Shown: positions 1-9,108, counted from the first letter of the stretch. The stretch is DNA of 12,306 nt from Nitrospirales bacterium (GCA_013817135.1 JACDDF010000020.1:1-12306), one strand, 5' to 3'. The notes: generated by a model not told the origin, from the letters alone. Numbers and translations: made by a program.

Positions 1-1689
<1,689 letters not shown>

Positions 1690-1691
1690 TC

Positions 1692-1735
1692 AAAAATACA
1701 AAAGCCGCCCCTTTTTTTAGCTAAAGAGTGCGGCT
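1692..1735 (-). terminator. Intrinsic terminator in the thiC leader
   Basis: Read on the minus strand, AGCCGC-A-CTCTTT pairs with AAAGGGGCGGCT around a short A-rich loop, with one bulged A and one G-U pair. TTTTGTATTTTT follows immediately. A stable GC-rich stem followed by a U-rich tract is the signature of Rho-independent termination. It lies between the TPP aptamer and the thiC start codon, about 50 bases before the ATG, so it is placed to abort thiC transcription. Its 5' arm (minus-strand CGCACTCTT, 1724-1732) can alternatively pair with aptamer bases 1831-1839, giving an antiterminator. Confidence 0.85.
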
Positions 1736-1756
1736 GCTTGTGCGGGCTTTCGTGGG

Positions 1757-1845
1757 TCCTGCTTCCCTACGCTGGTATTATCCAGGTCAGGTCGTGAGGG
1801 TCGTCCCCGTTTTTGGGACTCTCAGCTTGTCGCACCCCTAGCGAA
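1757..1845 (-). promoter_or_regulatory. TPP riboswitch aptamer (THI element)
   Basis: The minus strand carries the conserved THI-box blocks in order: CTAGGGGTGC (P1/P2), CTGAGA at 1820-1825 (the loop that recognises the pyrimidine ring), the P3 hairpin GTCCC-AAAAACG-GGGAC, ACCTGA, CTGGATAATACCAG at 1772-1785, and GCGTAGGGAAGC (pyrophosphate-sensing side and 3' P1 strand). P1 is short: GCT with AGC, extendable by three pairs past a bulged A. The position directly upstream of thiC is the classic one for this RNA, which represses thiamine genes when thiamine diphosphate is abundant. The terminator just downstream indicates transcriptional rather than translational output. Confidence 0.96.
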
Positions 1846-1849
1846 AGTC

Positions 1850-1879
1850 ATCGTACCGCTGGATCTTTTCCCTTGTCAA
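1850..1879 (-). promoter_or_regulatory. thiC promoter (sigma70-like)
   Basis: On the minus strand a perfect -35 box TTGACA (1874-1879) is followed after 18 bases by TACGAT (1850-1855), which matches the -10 consensus at four of six positions. The predicted transcription start falls near 1842-1844, exactly at the 5' edge of the riboswitch P1 stem. That fit supports the call and implies a leader of about 200 bases. Confidence 0.7.
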
Positions 1880-2060
1880 ACTCTCATGTGATGCGCCATG
1901 GTAAATAGATTCGTATACAGGTTCATGGAAATAAAGCAGCATATCTTTCATTTCCAAGTGGGTCATCGAGAGGTTTTGCGTTAAATCTGTTGTGTGCAGA
2001 GTGTTAATCGATCACATCACAGGGAATCCTGGGGGATTTTGGCTCTCAGGTCTTCAGGCT

Positions 2061-2088
2061 TTTTCATGAGGGAATGATTTGCTACAAT
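2061..2088 (+). promoter_or_regulatory. Candidate nadA promoter with extended -10
   Basis: TGCTACAAT at 2080-2088 combines a TGn extension with a -10 hexamer matching five of six consensus bases. TTTTCA at 2061-2066 is a weak -35 with a 16-base spacer. An extended -10 commonly compensates for a poor -35. The start would be near 2095, leaving a leader of about 90 bases before nadA. No second promoter of similar quality was seen in the gap. Confidence 0.5.
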
Positions 2089-2186
2089 GACAGACTGGCT
2101 CCTCATCCTGGTTAGACCTTAACGAGATGATCTCATGGGCAGCCAAGGAATGATTTGAAAGAATTTAACAACATAAGGAATTTGGC

Positions 2187-3290
2187 GTGACCTTATCGAC
2201 CATCATAGAACTGCCCATTGCGGACTACCAATCTCTCCAAGAGACGGAATTGTTCGAACGAATTGTGGAGGCTAAGCGGATACTTGGGGCACACGTTCTC
2301 CTGCTTGGGCACAATTACCAGCGAGACGATGTGATTGTTCATGCCGATTTCCGGGGCGATTCTCTGCTCTTGGCCAAGTACGCGGCTGAGCACCCTGAAT
2401 TTCCTCATGTGGTGTTTTGTGGGGTGCATTTCATGGCTGAAACAGCCGACATTCTCAGTCGTTCCAATCAAACGGTCATCCTGCCTGATATGGCTGCGGG
2501 CTGCTCAATGGCGGATATGGCTTCCATGGAACAGGTGGATGATTGTTGGGAGCGGCTTGCACGGATGTTGCCTGTTGAGGAGACCGTGACCCCAATCGTG
2601 TATGTGAATTCAGCTGCTGGTCTCAAAGCCTTTTGCGGAGAACATGGTGGGGTGACCTGTACCTCTTCAAATGCCAAAGCCATTATGAACTGGGCCTGGG
2701 AGAGGCGAGAGAAAATTCTTTTCTTTCCAGATGAGCATTTAGGGCGGAACACCGCGAATGCGATGGGGTTTCCCCCTGAGGAGATGATCGTCTGGGATCC
2801 CTTTCAACCCAATGGCGGACATACTCGTGAATCAATTCACAAGGCTCGTCTAATTCTCTGGAAGGGGCATTGTAGTGTGCATCAGATGTTCCAACCGGCA
2901 CACGTAGCCTATTTCCGAAAGCAGTATCCTGATGTTCAGGTTATTGTGCATCCTGAATGTCATGAGGATGTGGTCAATCAGGCAGACCTGGTGGGATCGA
3001 CGGAATTTATTATTCGGACGGTGACTCAGTCCGATCCAGGAACAATTTGGGCGGTGGGAACCGAGCTGAATCTGGTGAACCGGTTGAAACATGATCAAGC
3101 CGATAAGCAAGTCTTTTTCCTCTCCCCAATGGTGTGTCGCTGTTCGACGATGTTTAGAATTGATGGGCCTCATTTATGTTGGGCCATGGAAAATCTCGTG
3201 CAGGGCCATGTGGTCAATCACATCCAAGTTCCCGACGAGGAGAAAGTGTTTGCCAAGTTGGCTTTGGACCGCATGATGGATCTGAGCTGA
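2187..3290 (+). CDS. nadA: Quinolinate synthase NadA
   Basis: NadA condenses iminoaspartate (from NadB) with dihydroxyacetone phosphate to give quinolinate, the precursor of NAD; it is a cytosolic 4Fe-4S enzyme. The 367-residue product has the length of the Bacillus-type long form. Landmarks are GHNYQRDDV (41-49), HADFRGDS (52-59), CGVHFMAETADIL (78-90), PDMAAGCSMAD (100-110), TCTSSNA (157-163), FFPDEHLGRNTA (179-190), GHCSVH (227-232), HPECHED (255-261), GSTEF (270-274), GTELNLVNRL (291-300) and PMVCRCSTM (314-322). By family comparison, cluster ligands should be Cys106, Cys229 and one of Cys317/Cys319. The start is a GTG with AAGGAA six bases upstream. nadB and nadC are not in the window. 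No NAD-responsive operator was recognised. The next gene has its own promoter, so nadA is probably monocistronic. Confidence 0.97.
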   Translation: MTLSTIIELPIADYQSLQETELFERIVEAKRILGAHVLLLGHNYQRDDVIVHADFRGDSLLLAKYAAEHPEFPHVVFCGVHFMAETADILSRSNQTVILPDMAAGCSMADMASMEQVDDCWERLARMLPVEETVTPIVYVNSAAGLKAFCGEHGGVTCTSSNAKAIMNWAWERREKILFFPDEHLGRNTANAMGFPPEEMIVWDPFQPNGGHTRESIHKARLILWKGHCSVHQMFQPAHVAYFRKQYPDVQVIVHPECHEDVVNQADLVGSTEFIIRTVTQSDPGTIWAVGTELNLVNRLKHDQADKQVFFLSPMVCRCSTMFRIDGPHLCWAMENLVQGHVVNHIQVPDEEKVFAKLALDRMMDLS

Positions 3291-3398
3291 ATACCTTCCT
3301 TCTGTGGTTTCTCCCTTCCCTTATTTTTTGCGCTTTCGTATCAATAACAGTGTCGTCTCCCATTGATGTGTTGTCGCGCTAAGACTGAAGGACGTTGT

Positions 3399-3427
3399 TT
3401 GACGGGTTTAAGGGGCATGGCTAGAAT
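3399..3427 (+). promoter_or_regulatory. Strong sigma70-like promoter of ileS-lspA
   Basis: TTGACG (3399-3404), a 17-base spacer and TAGAAT (3422-3427) match consensus at five of six positions in each box with optimal spacing. The transcription start should be near 3434, giving a 5' UTR of only about 30 bases. That leaves no room for a T-box leader, which controls ileS in many Gram-positive bacteria. Confidence 0.75.
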
Positions 3428-3465
3428 GGCCCTGAGTTTGCCCTAATATTCTTGAGAATTTCCCC

Positions 3466-6324
3466 ATGGACTACAAAACGACATTGAACCTTCCTCGGAC
3501 TGATTTTCCGATGAAGGCCAACCTGCCCCAAAAAGAACCTGAGCGATTAGCGTGGTGGGACCAGGAACGGGTGTACGACCTCATTCAGGAGGCCAGAAAT
3601 GGCTGCCCTCGTTATATCCTTCATGATGGCCCTCCCTACGCGAATGGGCATATTCATATCGGGCATGGGCTCAATAAAATTCTCAAAGACATCATTATTA
3701 AATCGAAAACCATGGCGGGTTTCCAGGCTCCCTATATCCCTGGATGGGATTGTCACGGGTTGCCGATTGAACATCAGGTGACCAAGCAGCTTGGTGCAAA
3801 GAAAAAAGATTTGAGTGCGGTGCAACTCCGGAAACTCTGTCGCGAGTATGCGGAGAAATTTGTTGAAATTCAACGGGACGAGTTTCGCCGGTTAGGGGTA
3901 TTCGGGGATTGGGAGCATCCGTATCTGACGATGGATCATGCCTATGAGGCAGCGATTGTTCGAGAGTTTGGAAAGTTTGTGGAAAAGGGTCGGGTCTATA
4001 AGGGATTGAAGCCTGTGTTGTGGTGTACCGTGGATCAAACGGCGCTGGCTGAAGCCGAAGTGGAATATGAGGATCATCTCTCACCGTCGGTATATGTGAA
4101 ATTTCCCTTTACGGTCTCGCCGGCTGAAATGGGTTCCGACCAACGATTGGGTCTTCCAACAGTCAAAGAGTTAAAAGCCGTTTCGGCTGTCATTTGGACA
4201 ACGACCCCTTGGACCCTTCCCGCGAACCAAGCCATTTGTCTTCATCCCGACTTTGACTATGCCATTCTTCAAGCCGGCGAAGAGGCTTTTGTCGTCGCGG
4301 TTGGATTGGAAGACGCATTTGCCAAGGCCTGTAAAATTGAAAAATTTGAGGTATTGGGCAAGAAAAAAGGAAAAGATTTTGAAGGGTGGACGTGTCATCC
4401 TCCATTTGCCAAGAAAGAGGTCCCCATCCTCAATGGAGATTTTGTGACCTTGGAGCAAGGGACCGGGTGTGTGCATATTGCTCCTGGACATGGAATGGAT
4501 GACTATCTTTTAGTTCTGAAATATAACAAACCCCCTTATGTCGACATGCTGCCGGATCGGAAGCCCTTAGAAATCCTGGTGCCGGTCAATAATGCAGGAC
4601 GGTTTACGGATGATTTCCCTGAGTTTGCAGGGCAACCCGTTTTGGAGGCGAATCCTGGGATTGTGGAAGTCTTGAAAGCCAAGGGGTTATTAGTTGGTGA
4701 AAAAAAGCTTGAACATACTTATCCTCATTGTTGGCGCTGTAAACAACCGGTCATCTTTCGGGCGACGCACCAATGGTTTGTGTCCATGGAGGAGGCCGAT
4801 CTTCGCCAAAAAGCCCTGAAAGAAATTGATAGAGTCCAATGGATTCCAGAGCGGGGACGAGATCGTATTTACGGGATGATTTTGAACCGTCCGGATTGGT
4901 GCTTATCTCGCCAACGAATGTGGGGGACGCCCATTCCGGTGTTTTCGTGCCAAGGCTGTTCCACGCCATTAGCTGATTCCAAAGTGATCGAGCATATCAG
5001 TGTTCAAATGCAGGAGGGTGGGGCCGATATTTGGTTTAGTCGTTCTGCCGAGGAATTACTTCCCGTTGGAACCACATGTGCGCAATGCGGCCATGGGTCC
5101 TTTAAGAAAGAACATGATATTTTAGATGTGTGGTTTGAATCGGGCGTGAGTCATGCGGCGGTGTTGAGGCCTCAAGGTGAAGGCTGGTATCCCGCAGATT
5201 TATATCTTGAAGGTTCCGATCAACATAGGGGATGGTTCCACAGTTCGCTATTAACCTCGGTGACGACGGATGAGCAAGCACCCTATCGGGCCGTGCTGAC
5301 CCATGGATTTGTCTTGGATGGGGAAGGCAAGAAAATGTCGAAATCGGCAGGCAATGTCGTGATCCCACAAGAAATTATCAAAGAGTCTGGTGCGGAAATT
5401 CTGCGATTGTGGGTGGCCTCCCAGGATTATCAGGAAGATCTGCGTATCTCAAAAGACATTTTAAAACAATTGACGGATGCGTATCGAAAAATTCGCAATA
5501 CCTGCCGGTTTCTCCTGAGTAATCTGTATGATTTTGATGCAGCTGTTCATGCGGTGCCACATGCGGATTTGCCGGAGTTGGATCAATGGGCGCTCTGGCG
5601 GTTAGGACAACTGATCGACAATGTAAAAAAAGGGTATGTGCAATTTCAATTTCGCCAAGTCGTGCATGAATTGGATTATTTTTGTTCCACCGATATGAGC
5701 GCCACCTATTTGGATATCTTGAAGGACCGGTTGTACACCTTCCCAGCGAACTCGCCACTTCGGCGTGGTTCTCAGACGGTCTTGTATGACATTGTGTCAG
5801 CCTTAGCCAAGCTCATGGCGCCTATTCTGAGTTTTACAGCTGAAGAGATCTGGCAGGTTCTACCAGGATCCACGGTAGAAGGATCTAAGCCGATGAGTGT
5901 GCATTTGGCCGACTTTCCAGAATCTTCCACGGTTTTTCAAGACCTAGAGCTCCACACGACGTGGACCTACTTGTTCCAAGTCCGGAGTAAGGTACAATTC
6001 GCTTTAGAAAAATCGAGACGGGACAAGGTGATAGGTTCTTCCCTAGATGCCACAGTGATCTTGCTTTCGACTGAACCCAATTGTACGTTGCTCCAAAGGT
6101 ATCTCACCGATTTGCCGGCACTGTTTATTGTTTCGTGCGTGAAGGTGGAAGCGGTTGCCTCCCTACCTGGAGACGAATTGGTTGATGCGAGCCTAGGTTT
6201 GGCGATAGAGGTCGTCAAAGCCGAAGGCACCAAATGTGATCGATGTTGGAATATTCGCCAGGATGTGGGTTCACAGGCCCAACATCCGACGCTCTGCGGC
6301 CGATGCGTGGAGGCGCTGAGATGA
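3466..6324 (+). CDS. ileS: Isoleucyl-tRNA synthetase IleS
   Basis: IleS charges tRNA-Ile with isoleucine in the cytoplasm and hydrolyses mischarged valyl-tRNA. The 952-residue product has the full bacterial layout. The N-terminus (DYKTTLNLPRTDFPMKANL) matches the usual beginning of bacterial IleRS and fixes the ATG start. The HIGH motif is HIGH at 64-67. The CP1 editing domain shows TTTPWTLPAN (from 245) and GTGCVHIAPGHGMDDY, with Asp345 at the expected editing position. WCLSRQRMWGTPIP and DVWFESGVSH follow. The KMSKS loop is at 623-627, then the anticodon-binding helical domain. The C-terminal zinc knuckle has Cys924, Cys927, Cys944 and Cys947. The Shine-Dalgarno sequence is weak (GAGA, eight bases upstream). 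The last bases overlap lspA as ATGA and carry its GGAGG, so the two genes are co-transcribed and translationally coupled, a common pairing in bacteria. Confidence 0.98.
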   Translation: MDYKTTLNLPRTDFPMKANLPQKEPERLAWWDQERVYDLIQEARNGCPRYILHDGPPYANGHIHIGHGLNKILKDIIIKSKTMAGFQAPYIPGWDCHGLPIEHQVTKQLGAKKKDLSAVQLRKLCREYAEKFVEIQRDEFRRLGVFGDWEHPYLTMDHAYEAAIVREFGKFVEKGRVYKGLKPVLWCTVDQTALAEAEVEYEDHLSPSVYVKFPFTVSPAEMGSDQRLGLPTVKELKAVSAVIWTTTPWTLPANQAICLHPDFDYAILQAGEEAFVVAVGLEDAFAKACKIEKFEVLGKKKGKDFEGWTCHPPFAKKEVPILNGDFVTLEQGTGCVHIAPGHGMDDYLLVLKYNKPPYVDMLPDRKPLEILVPVNNAGRFTDDFPEFAGQPVLEANPGIVEVLKAKGLLVGEKKLEHTYPHCWRCKQPVIFRATHQWFVSMEEADLRQKALKEIDRVQWIPERGRDRIYGMILNRPDWCLSRQRMWGTPIPVFSCQGCSTPLADSKVIEHISVQMQEGGADIWFSRSAEELLPVGTTCAQCGHGSFKKEHDILDVWFESGVSHAAVLRPQGEGWYPADLYLEGSDQHRGWFHSSLLTSVTTDEQAPYRAVLTHGFVLDGEGKKMSKSAGNVVIPQEIIKESGAEILRLWVASQDYQEDLRISKDILKQLTDAYRKIRNTCRFLLSNLYDFDAAVHAVPHADLPELDQWALWRLGQLIDNVKKGYVQFQFRQVVHELDYFCSTDMSATYLDILKDRLYTFPANSPLRRGSQTVLYDIVSALAKLMAPILSFTAEEIWQVLPGSTVEGSKPMSVHLADFPESSTVFQDLELHTTWTYLFQVRSKVQFALEKSRRDKVIGSSLDATVILLSTEPNCTLLQRYLTDLPALFIVSCVKVEAVASLPGDELVDASLGLAIEVVKAEGTKCDRCWNIRQDVGSQAQHPTLCGRCVEALR

Positions 6325-6842
6325 GCAACGGCATTCATCGATTTGTGTTGTTAGGTCTCGTTGTGACATCCATCGTGAGCCTCGATCAGGTCACCAAATA
6401 TTACATTGCCAGTTCGATGTATCTCCACGAGTCCATCCCCATTATTCCAGGATATTTTTCCTTGACCTACATCAGAAACCCCGGTGCCGCCTTTGGGATC
6501 ATGGGCACGACCAGTAGTGGGTTTAGGCTCATTTTCTTTTTCCTGACATCCCTCTTTGCCATGGGATTATTAATTACCATCTTCTTACGGTTAGAACCCC
6601 ACGATTGGTGGGGGCAAATGACCATTGCGTCTATTTTTGGCGGCGCGATCGGGAATTTTATTGATCGCCTGCAATATGGAGAAGTCATCGATTTTTTAGA
6701 TTTCTATATCAATGGCTATCATTGGCCAGCCTTCAATGTGGCCGATTCCGCGATTAGCGTGGGTGTGTGCTCCCTACTTGTGCTATTTGCCTTTGAAAAA
6801 CGGAAACCCAACTTGACCCCTCAAGAAAACCCTCCTCTCTGA
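6321..6842 (+). CDS. lspA: Lipoprotein signal peptidase II LspA
   Basis: LspA is the inner-membrane aspartic protease that removes the signal peptide from prolipoproteins after diacylglyceryl transfer. The 173-residue product has four hydrophobic segments, near residues 7-24, 66-88, 98-114 and 136-158. Both catalytic blocks are present: NFIDR with Asp115 and FNVADS with Asp142. The conserved SLDQVTKYY, RNPGAAFGI and GGAIGN segments are also visible. The open frame extends upstream to an ATG at 6243, but that start lies inside ileS. The ATG at 6321 is preferred: GGAGG lies seven bases upstream, it overlaps the ileS stop (ATGA), and the protein begins like its relatives. A lysine- and proline-containing tail follows the last helix. 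No terminator is apparent after it. Confidence 0.97.
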   Translation: MSNGIHRFVLLGLVVTSIVSLDQVTKYYIASSMYLHESIPIIPGYFSLTYIRNPGAAFGIMGTTSSGFRLIFFFLTSLFAMGLLITIFLRLEPHDWWGQMTIASIFGGAIGNFIDRLQYGEVIDFLDFYINGYHWPAFNVADSAISVGVCSLLVLFAFEKRKPNLTPQENPPL

Positions 6843-6964
6843 TTTTCTCAAGTCATCCTCAGTCACGAGCCACGCGTGTACCCGCTCATTTTGCTCTCAT
6901 CATATGGTGTTCATTTGTGAGTGTTGAATTGGAAATGTTTTCGAGCCCAGTCTATTCGCGACCA

Positions 6965-6971
6965 AAGGGGG
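6965..6971 (+). promoter_or_regulatory. Ribosome binding site deciding the DUF2141 gene start
   Basis: AAGGGGG differs from the ideal Shine-Dalgarno AAGGAGG at one base and sits five bases before the ATG at 6977. The upstream GTG at 6917 has no comparable site. This favours the shorter protein, which also begins directly with a signal peptide. Confidence 0.7.
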
Positions 6972-6976
6972 TTGGC

Positions 6977-7432
6977 ATGTATATTTTAATGGTGTTTTTA
7001 CTCAGTGTTTCCGCAAGCTTTGGTGAAGAGTTGCAGCTACCGGTCAATACCTGTCCCTCTGAAGGGAGGCCCATTCACATTCATGTGCATGGAATCAAAA
7101 GCGCTGCAGGATCCCTTAAGGCAGTTCTGTATGGACCTGATCCAGAGAGTTTTTTAGTCAAGGGAGCCAAGGCTGACAAAGAACGGGAACCTGCCAAAAA
7201 AGGTTCTATGACCCTGTGTGTGGCCGCACCGATGGAAGGAAAATATGCCGTGGTCGTCTATCATGATGAAAACGACAATCATAAATTCGACCGTAATTGG
7301 ACCGGCTTGCCTACGGAGGGTTTTGGCGTGTCGAATCATCCCTCGTTATTTTTAGCCGCTCCGACGTTTGAAGAATCTTCGTTTGAAGTCATGGGAGAGG
7401 TGACTCATGTGGATGTCAAAATGAAATATTAG
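6977..7432 (+). CDS. Secreted DUF2141-type protein
   Basis: The 151-residue product begins with a hydrophobic stretch (MYILMVFLLSVSASFG) that looks like a signal peptide, although it has no positive residue at its start. The mature part resembles the DUF2141 family of small secreted beta-rich proteins of unknown role: HIHVHGIKSAAGSLKAVLY near 34-52, CVAAPMEGKYAVVVYHDEND near 81-100, then NHKFDRNWTGLPTEGFGVSN (101-120). This last part contains the family's Asp/Asn-rich loop followed by a GxPxEGFGxS-like motif. The acidic loop could bind a metal such as calcium; that is inference. Two cysteines, at 26 and 81, could form a disulfide after export. The open frame continues back to a GTG at 6917, but signal peptide and ribosome site support 6977. 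It follows lspA after 134 bases, so read-through expression is possible. No promoter was recognised. Confidence 0.8.
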   Translation: MYILMVFLLSVSASFGEELQLPVNTCPSEGRPIHIHVHGIKSAAGSLKAVLYGPDPESFLVKGAKADKEREPAKKGSMTLCVAAPMEGKYAVVVYHDENDNHKFDRNWTGLPTEGFGVSNHPSLFLAAPTFEESSFEVMGEVTHVDVKMKY

Positions 7433-7615
7433 TGAGATTCTGAAGGGTTAGAGGGACCGTGTCCTACAGGTCAGTATTTCTCAAAACCAATTTCTTTATG
7501 CCTCGTGAAAATCATTAAAGAGATTGATTGGGGATGAACGTGATCAAAAGACAGGAGTTTTGCCAGGCGTTTATCCCTTCGTTCGGATAATCAAGTGGGA
7601 GAAAATCTCGTTTAG

Positions 7616-7777
7616 ATACATAATTTTACAGATGCGTTTGATGTGGATGAGTATCTTTATAATGATGGTTGTCATGTAAACGGGTTGGGAAATCGAATCA
7701 TTGCGAAACGATTAAGCGAAATGCTGAACCGACTTGAATCATCGGCTACTGGTGTTTCGACGCTTTCCGTTCCATGA
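7616..7777 (+). pseudogene. C-terminal remnant of an SGNH/GDSL hydrolase
   Basis: One forward frame reads NFTDAFDVDEYLYNDGCHVN and continues GLGNRIIAKRLSEMLNRLE before a tail ending at a TGA (7775-7777). This is the shape of the last block of SGNH hydrolases: an LTDAF-like strand, then a DxxH catalytic pair (here Asp-Gly-Cys-His), Asn, Gly-Asn and an Ile-Ile-Ala-x-x-Leu helix. There is no start codon before it. A TAG at 7613-7615 interrupts the same frame, which then continues back to a TGA at 7541-7543 with only weakly convincing sequence. The Ser-, Gly- and Asn-containing blocks are absent. It is therefore a broken 3' end of a former gene, next to an intact, divergent SGNH gene. The alternative is a chance match, but the spacing of the conserved residues makes that unlikely. 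Confidence 0.6.
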
Positions 7778-7860
7778 ATTTTACTTTTGCCATTGAAGTT
7801 CGCGCGATTGTTAGCCCCCAAGCAAGGGAGAGAGGGGTGTGCCGACATTGGGTTGGGTTC

Positions 7861-7886
7861 CTGACCCCTTCAGCTGACCCCTTCAG
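7861..7886. repeat. Perfect 13-base tandem duplication
   Basis: CTGACCCCTTCAG occurs twice with no gap, at 7861-7873 and 7874-7886. It lies in the non-coding gap 68 bases before the SGNH hydrolase gene. Replication slippage is the simplest origin; two adjacent copies could also serve as a direct-repeat protein site, for which there is no other evidence. Confidence 0.85.
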
Positions 7887-7953
7887 GTTCGCCCTAAAGT
7901 CGGTATGCACGTTTTGAACTTGGAGCATTTGCGACTAATATCAAGGCGAGAAG

Positions 7954-9108
7954 GTGACCTTGTTGCATAAAAGACCTGTCTTCGTTGTCATGGTAACCGT
8001 TGTGTGTTTTGCAATGGTATTCGGAATTGGTGAATTGGGAGTCAGGCTGTTTGTGGAAAACAGCGATGTTACCCCAGCCGTCCTTCGAAGCCGGTCCGTC
8101 CAGTTTGACCCTGCCATTTTTGCCAGGCACGTGTTTAAACAGGAGGCCCAGACGGTCGAACATTTTTTCGGGAAACGGAAGGGAGTGGTGTGGGAGATCA
8201 ATGAAAAGGGGTATCGCGGTCATAATTTTGAGACGAAAAAACCGGATGGAGTGATCCGGATCATGGTGTATGGCGGATCTGCCGCCTTTGATACGATGGT
8301 TTCGGAAGGCAAGGATTGGCCCTCTCAAGTTGAGGCGAAGCTGCGGGAGTCAGGATTTCCACAGGTTGAGGTGGTGAACGCGGGAATTATGGGACATACG
8401 TCACTTGAATCCGTGGCGAGATTGTTCACGGAAGGGTTTGTCTTTCAGCCGGACTATGTGGTGATCTATAATGGCTGGAACGACATTAAATATCTAAATT
8501 CCCATCAGACGGCTCTCCGTACCCTTCAGCCGCCTCTTCAGAAATTTGACCCTCGTATCCAATATCGCAACAGCCTGGATGAGTGGCTTTGCGAAACCTC
8601 CCAACTCTATAACGTCCTTAGACGAATCGTTTACAAGAAAAAATTAAAATTGAGTATGGAAGGTATTCAGAAATTCGAAGAAATGCAGGATCAAGTCTCC
8701 GCATTGAATCCGGACGGGTTTCGTCAATATCGGCTTGCTATGGAGATATTCGTCGATCTGGCTGTCAACATTAGAGCGAAGCCCATCCTTGTGACTCAGG
8801 CTCGCCTTGTTCACTCCACAAATACGCCTGTCCAGAGAGAACGTATCGAATATCACCATGTTGGTCTGACCCATGAGGCTCTTGTCGAGACTTTTGACCG
8901 GTTGGATGCCATTGTCCGGAATGTCGCTGCTGAGAAAGGGGCCATGTTGATTGATGCGTCGGCGAAGCTTTCCGGGAAGGATTGGGTCTTTTCCGACCAT
9001 GTTCATTTTGATCTTGAAGGCAGAGGGTCTGAAGCCATGGCGCAAGTCATAGTCGACCATCTCAAGGAGGTGCTCCCGTCGCCAACCGGAATGCCACCGT
9101 CATTCTAA
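7954..9108 (+). CDS. Membrane-anchored SGNH/GDSL hydrolase
   Basis: The 384-residue product starts with a positive residue pair and one hydrophobic segment (about 9-27), predicting an N-terminal membrane anchor or uncleaved signal with the enzyme outside the cytoplasm. The SGNH blocks are complete: VYGGSAAFD with nucleophile Ser109, VNAGIMGHTS with Gly145, IYNGWNDIKY with Asn176, and FSDHVHFDLEGRG with Asp348 and His351. Such enzymes cleave or transfer ester groups on carbohydrates, lipids or peptidoglycan; the substrate is unknown here. Glycosyltransferases lie next to it convergently, so acyl modification of a surface glycan is a reasonable inference. The start is GTG at 7954 with AAGG seven bases upstream. 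An SGNH remnant lies just upstream, suggesting an older tandem pair. It is longer than minimal SGNH enzymes because of an insert of about 100 residues (180-290) between the Asn and Asp/His blocks. Confidence 0.88.
   Translation: MTLLHKRPVFVVMVTVVCFAMVFGIGELGVRLFVENSDVTPAVLRSRSVQFDPAIFARHVFKQEAQTVEHFFGKRKGVVWEINEKGYRGHNFETKKPDGVIRIMVYGGSAAFDTMVSEGKDWPSQVEAKLRESGFPQVEVVNAGIMGHTSLESVARLFTEGFVFQPDYVVIYNGWNDIKYLNSHQTALRTLQPPLQKFDPRIQYRNSLDEWLCETSQLYNVLRRIVYKKKLKLSMEGIQKFEEMQDQVSALNPDGFRQYRLAMEIFVDLAVNIRAKPILVTQARLVHSTNTPVQRERIEYHHVGLTHEALVETFDRLDAIVRNVAAEKGAMLIDASAKLSGKDWVFSDHVHFDLEGRGSEAMAQVIVDHLKEVLPSPTGMPPSF

Larger units (their letters stand above)
7433..7953. other. Gene-poor stretch with remnant and duplication
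   Basis: This 521-base gap holds a decayed SGNH-hydrolase C-terminus (7616-7777) and a 13-base tandem duplication (7861-7886), both entered separately. No clear terminator follows the DUF2141 gene. Nothing recognisable was found at 7433-7540 or 7778-7860. The gap looks like a site of past rearrangement or gene loss. Confidence 0.6.

Noticed and set aside
2041..2066. CAGG-rich sequence followed by TTTTT upstream of nadA as a terminator
   Set aside because: No stable stem forms directly before the T-run, and the region is better read as the nadA promoter.
3291..3465. T-box leader upstream of ileS
   Set aside because: No conserved T-box sequence was seen, and the strong promoter leaves a 5' UTR of only about 30 bases.
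6243..6320. N-terminal extension of LspA to the ATG at 6243
   Set aside because: The extension lies in another frame of the conserved IleS zinc knuckle. The ATG at 6321 has an excellent GGAGG and matches the family N-terminus.
7746..7928. 60-codon minus-strand ORF in the gap before the SGNH gene
   Set aside because: It overlaps the end of the SGNH remnant and the tandem duplication, has no recognisable family features, and its length is expected by chance.
7914..7941. TTGAAC-16-TAATAT as a promoter for the SGNH gene
   Set aside because: Its predicted start would fall at about 7948, downstream of the AAGG ribosome site at 7943-7946, so the transcript could not use that site from the GTG at 7954.
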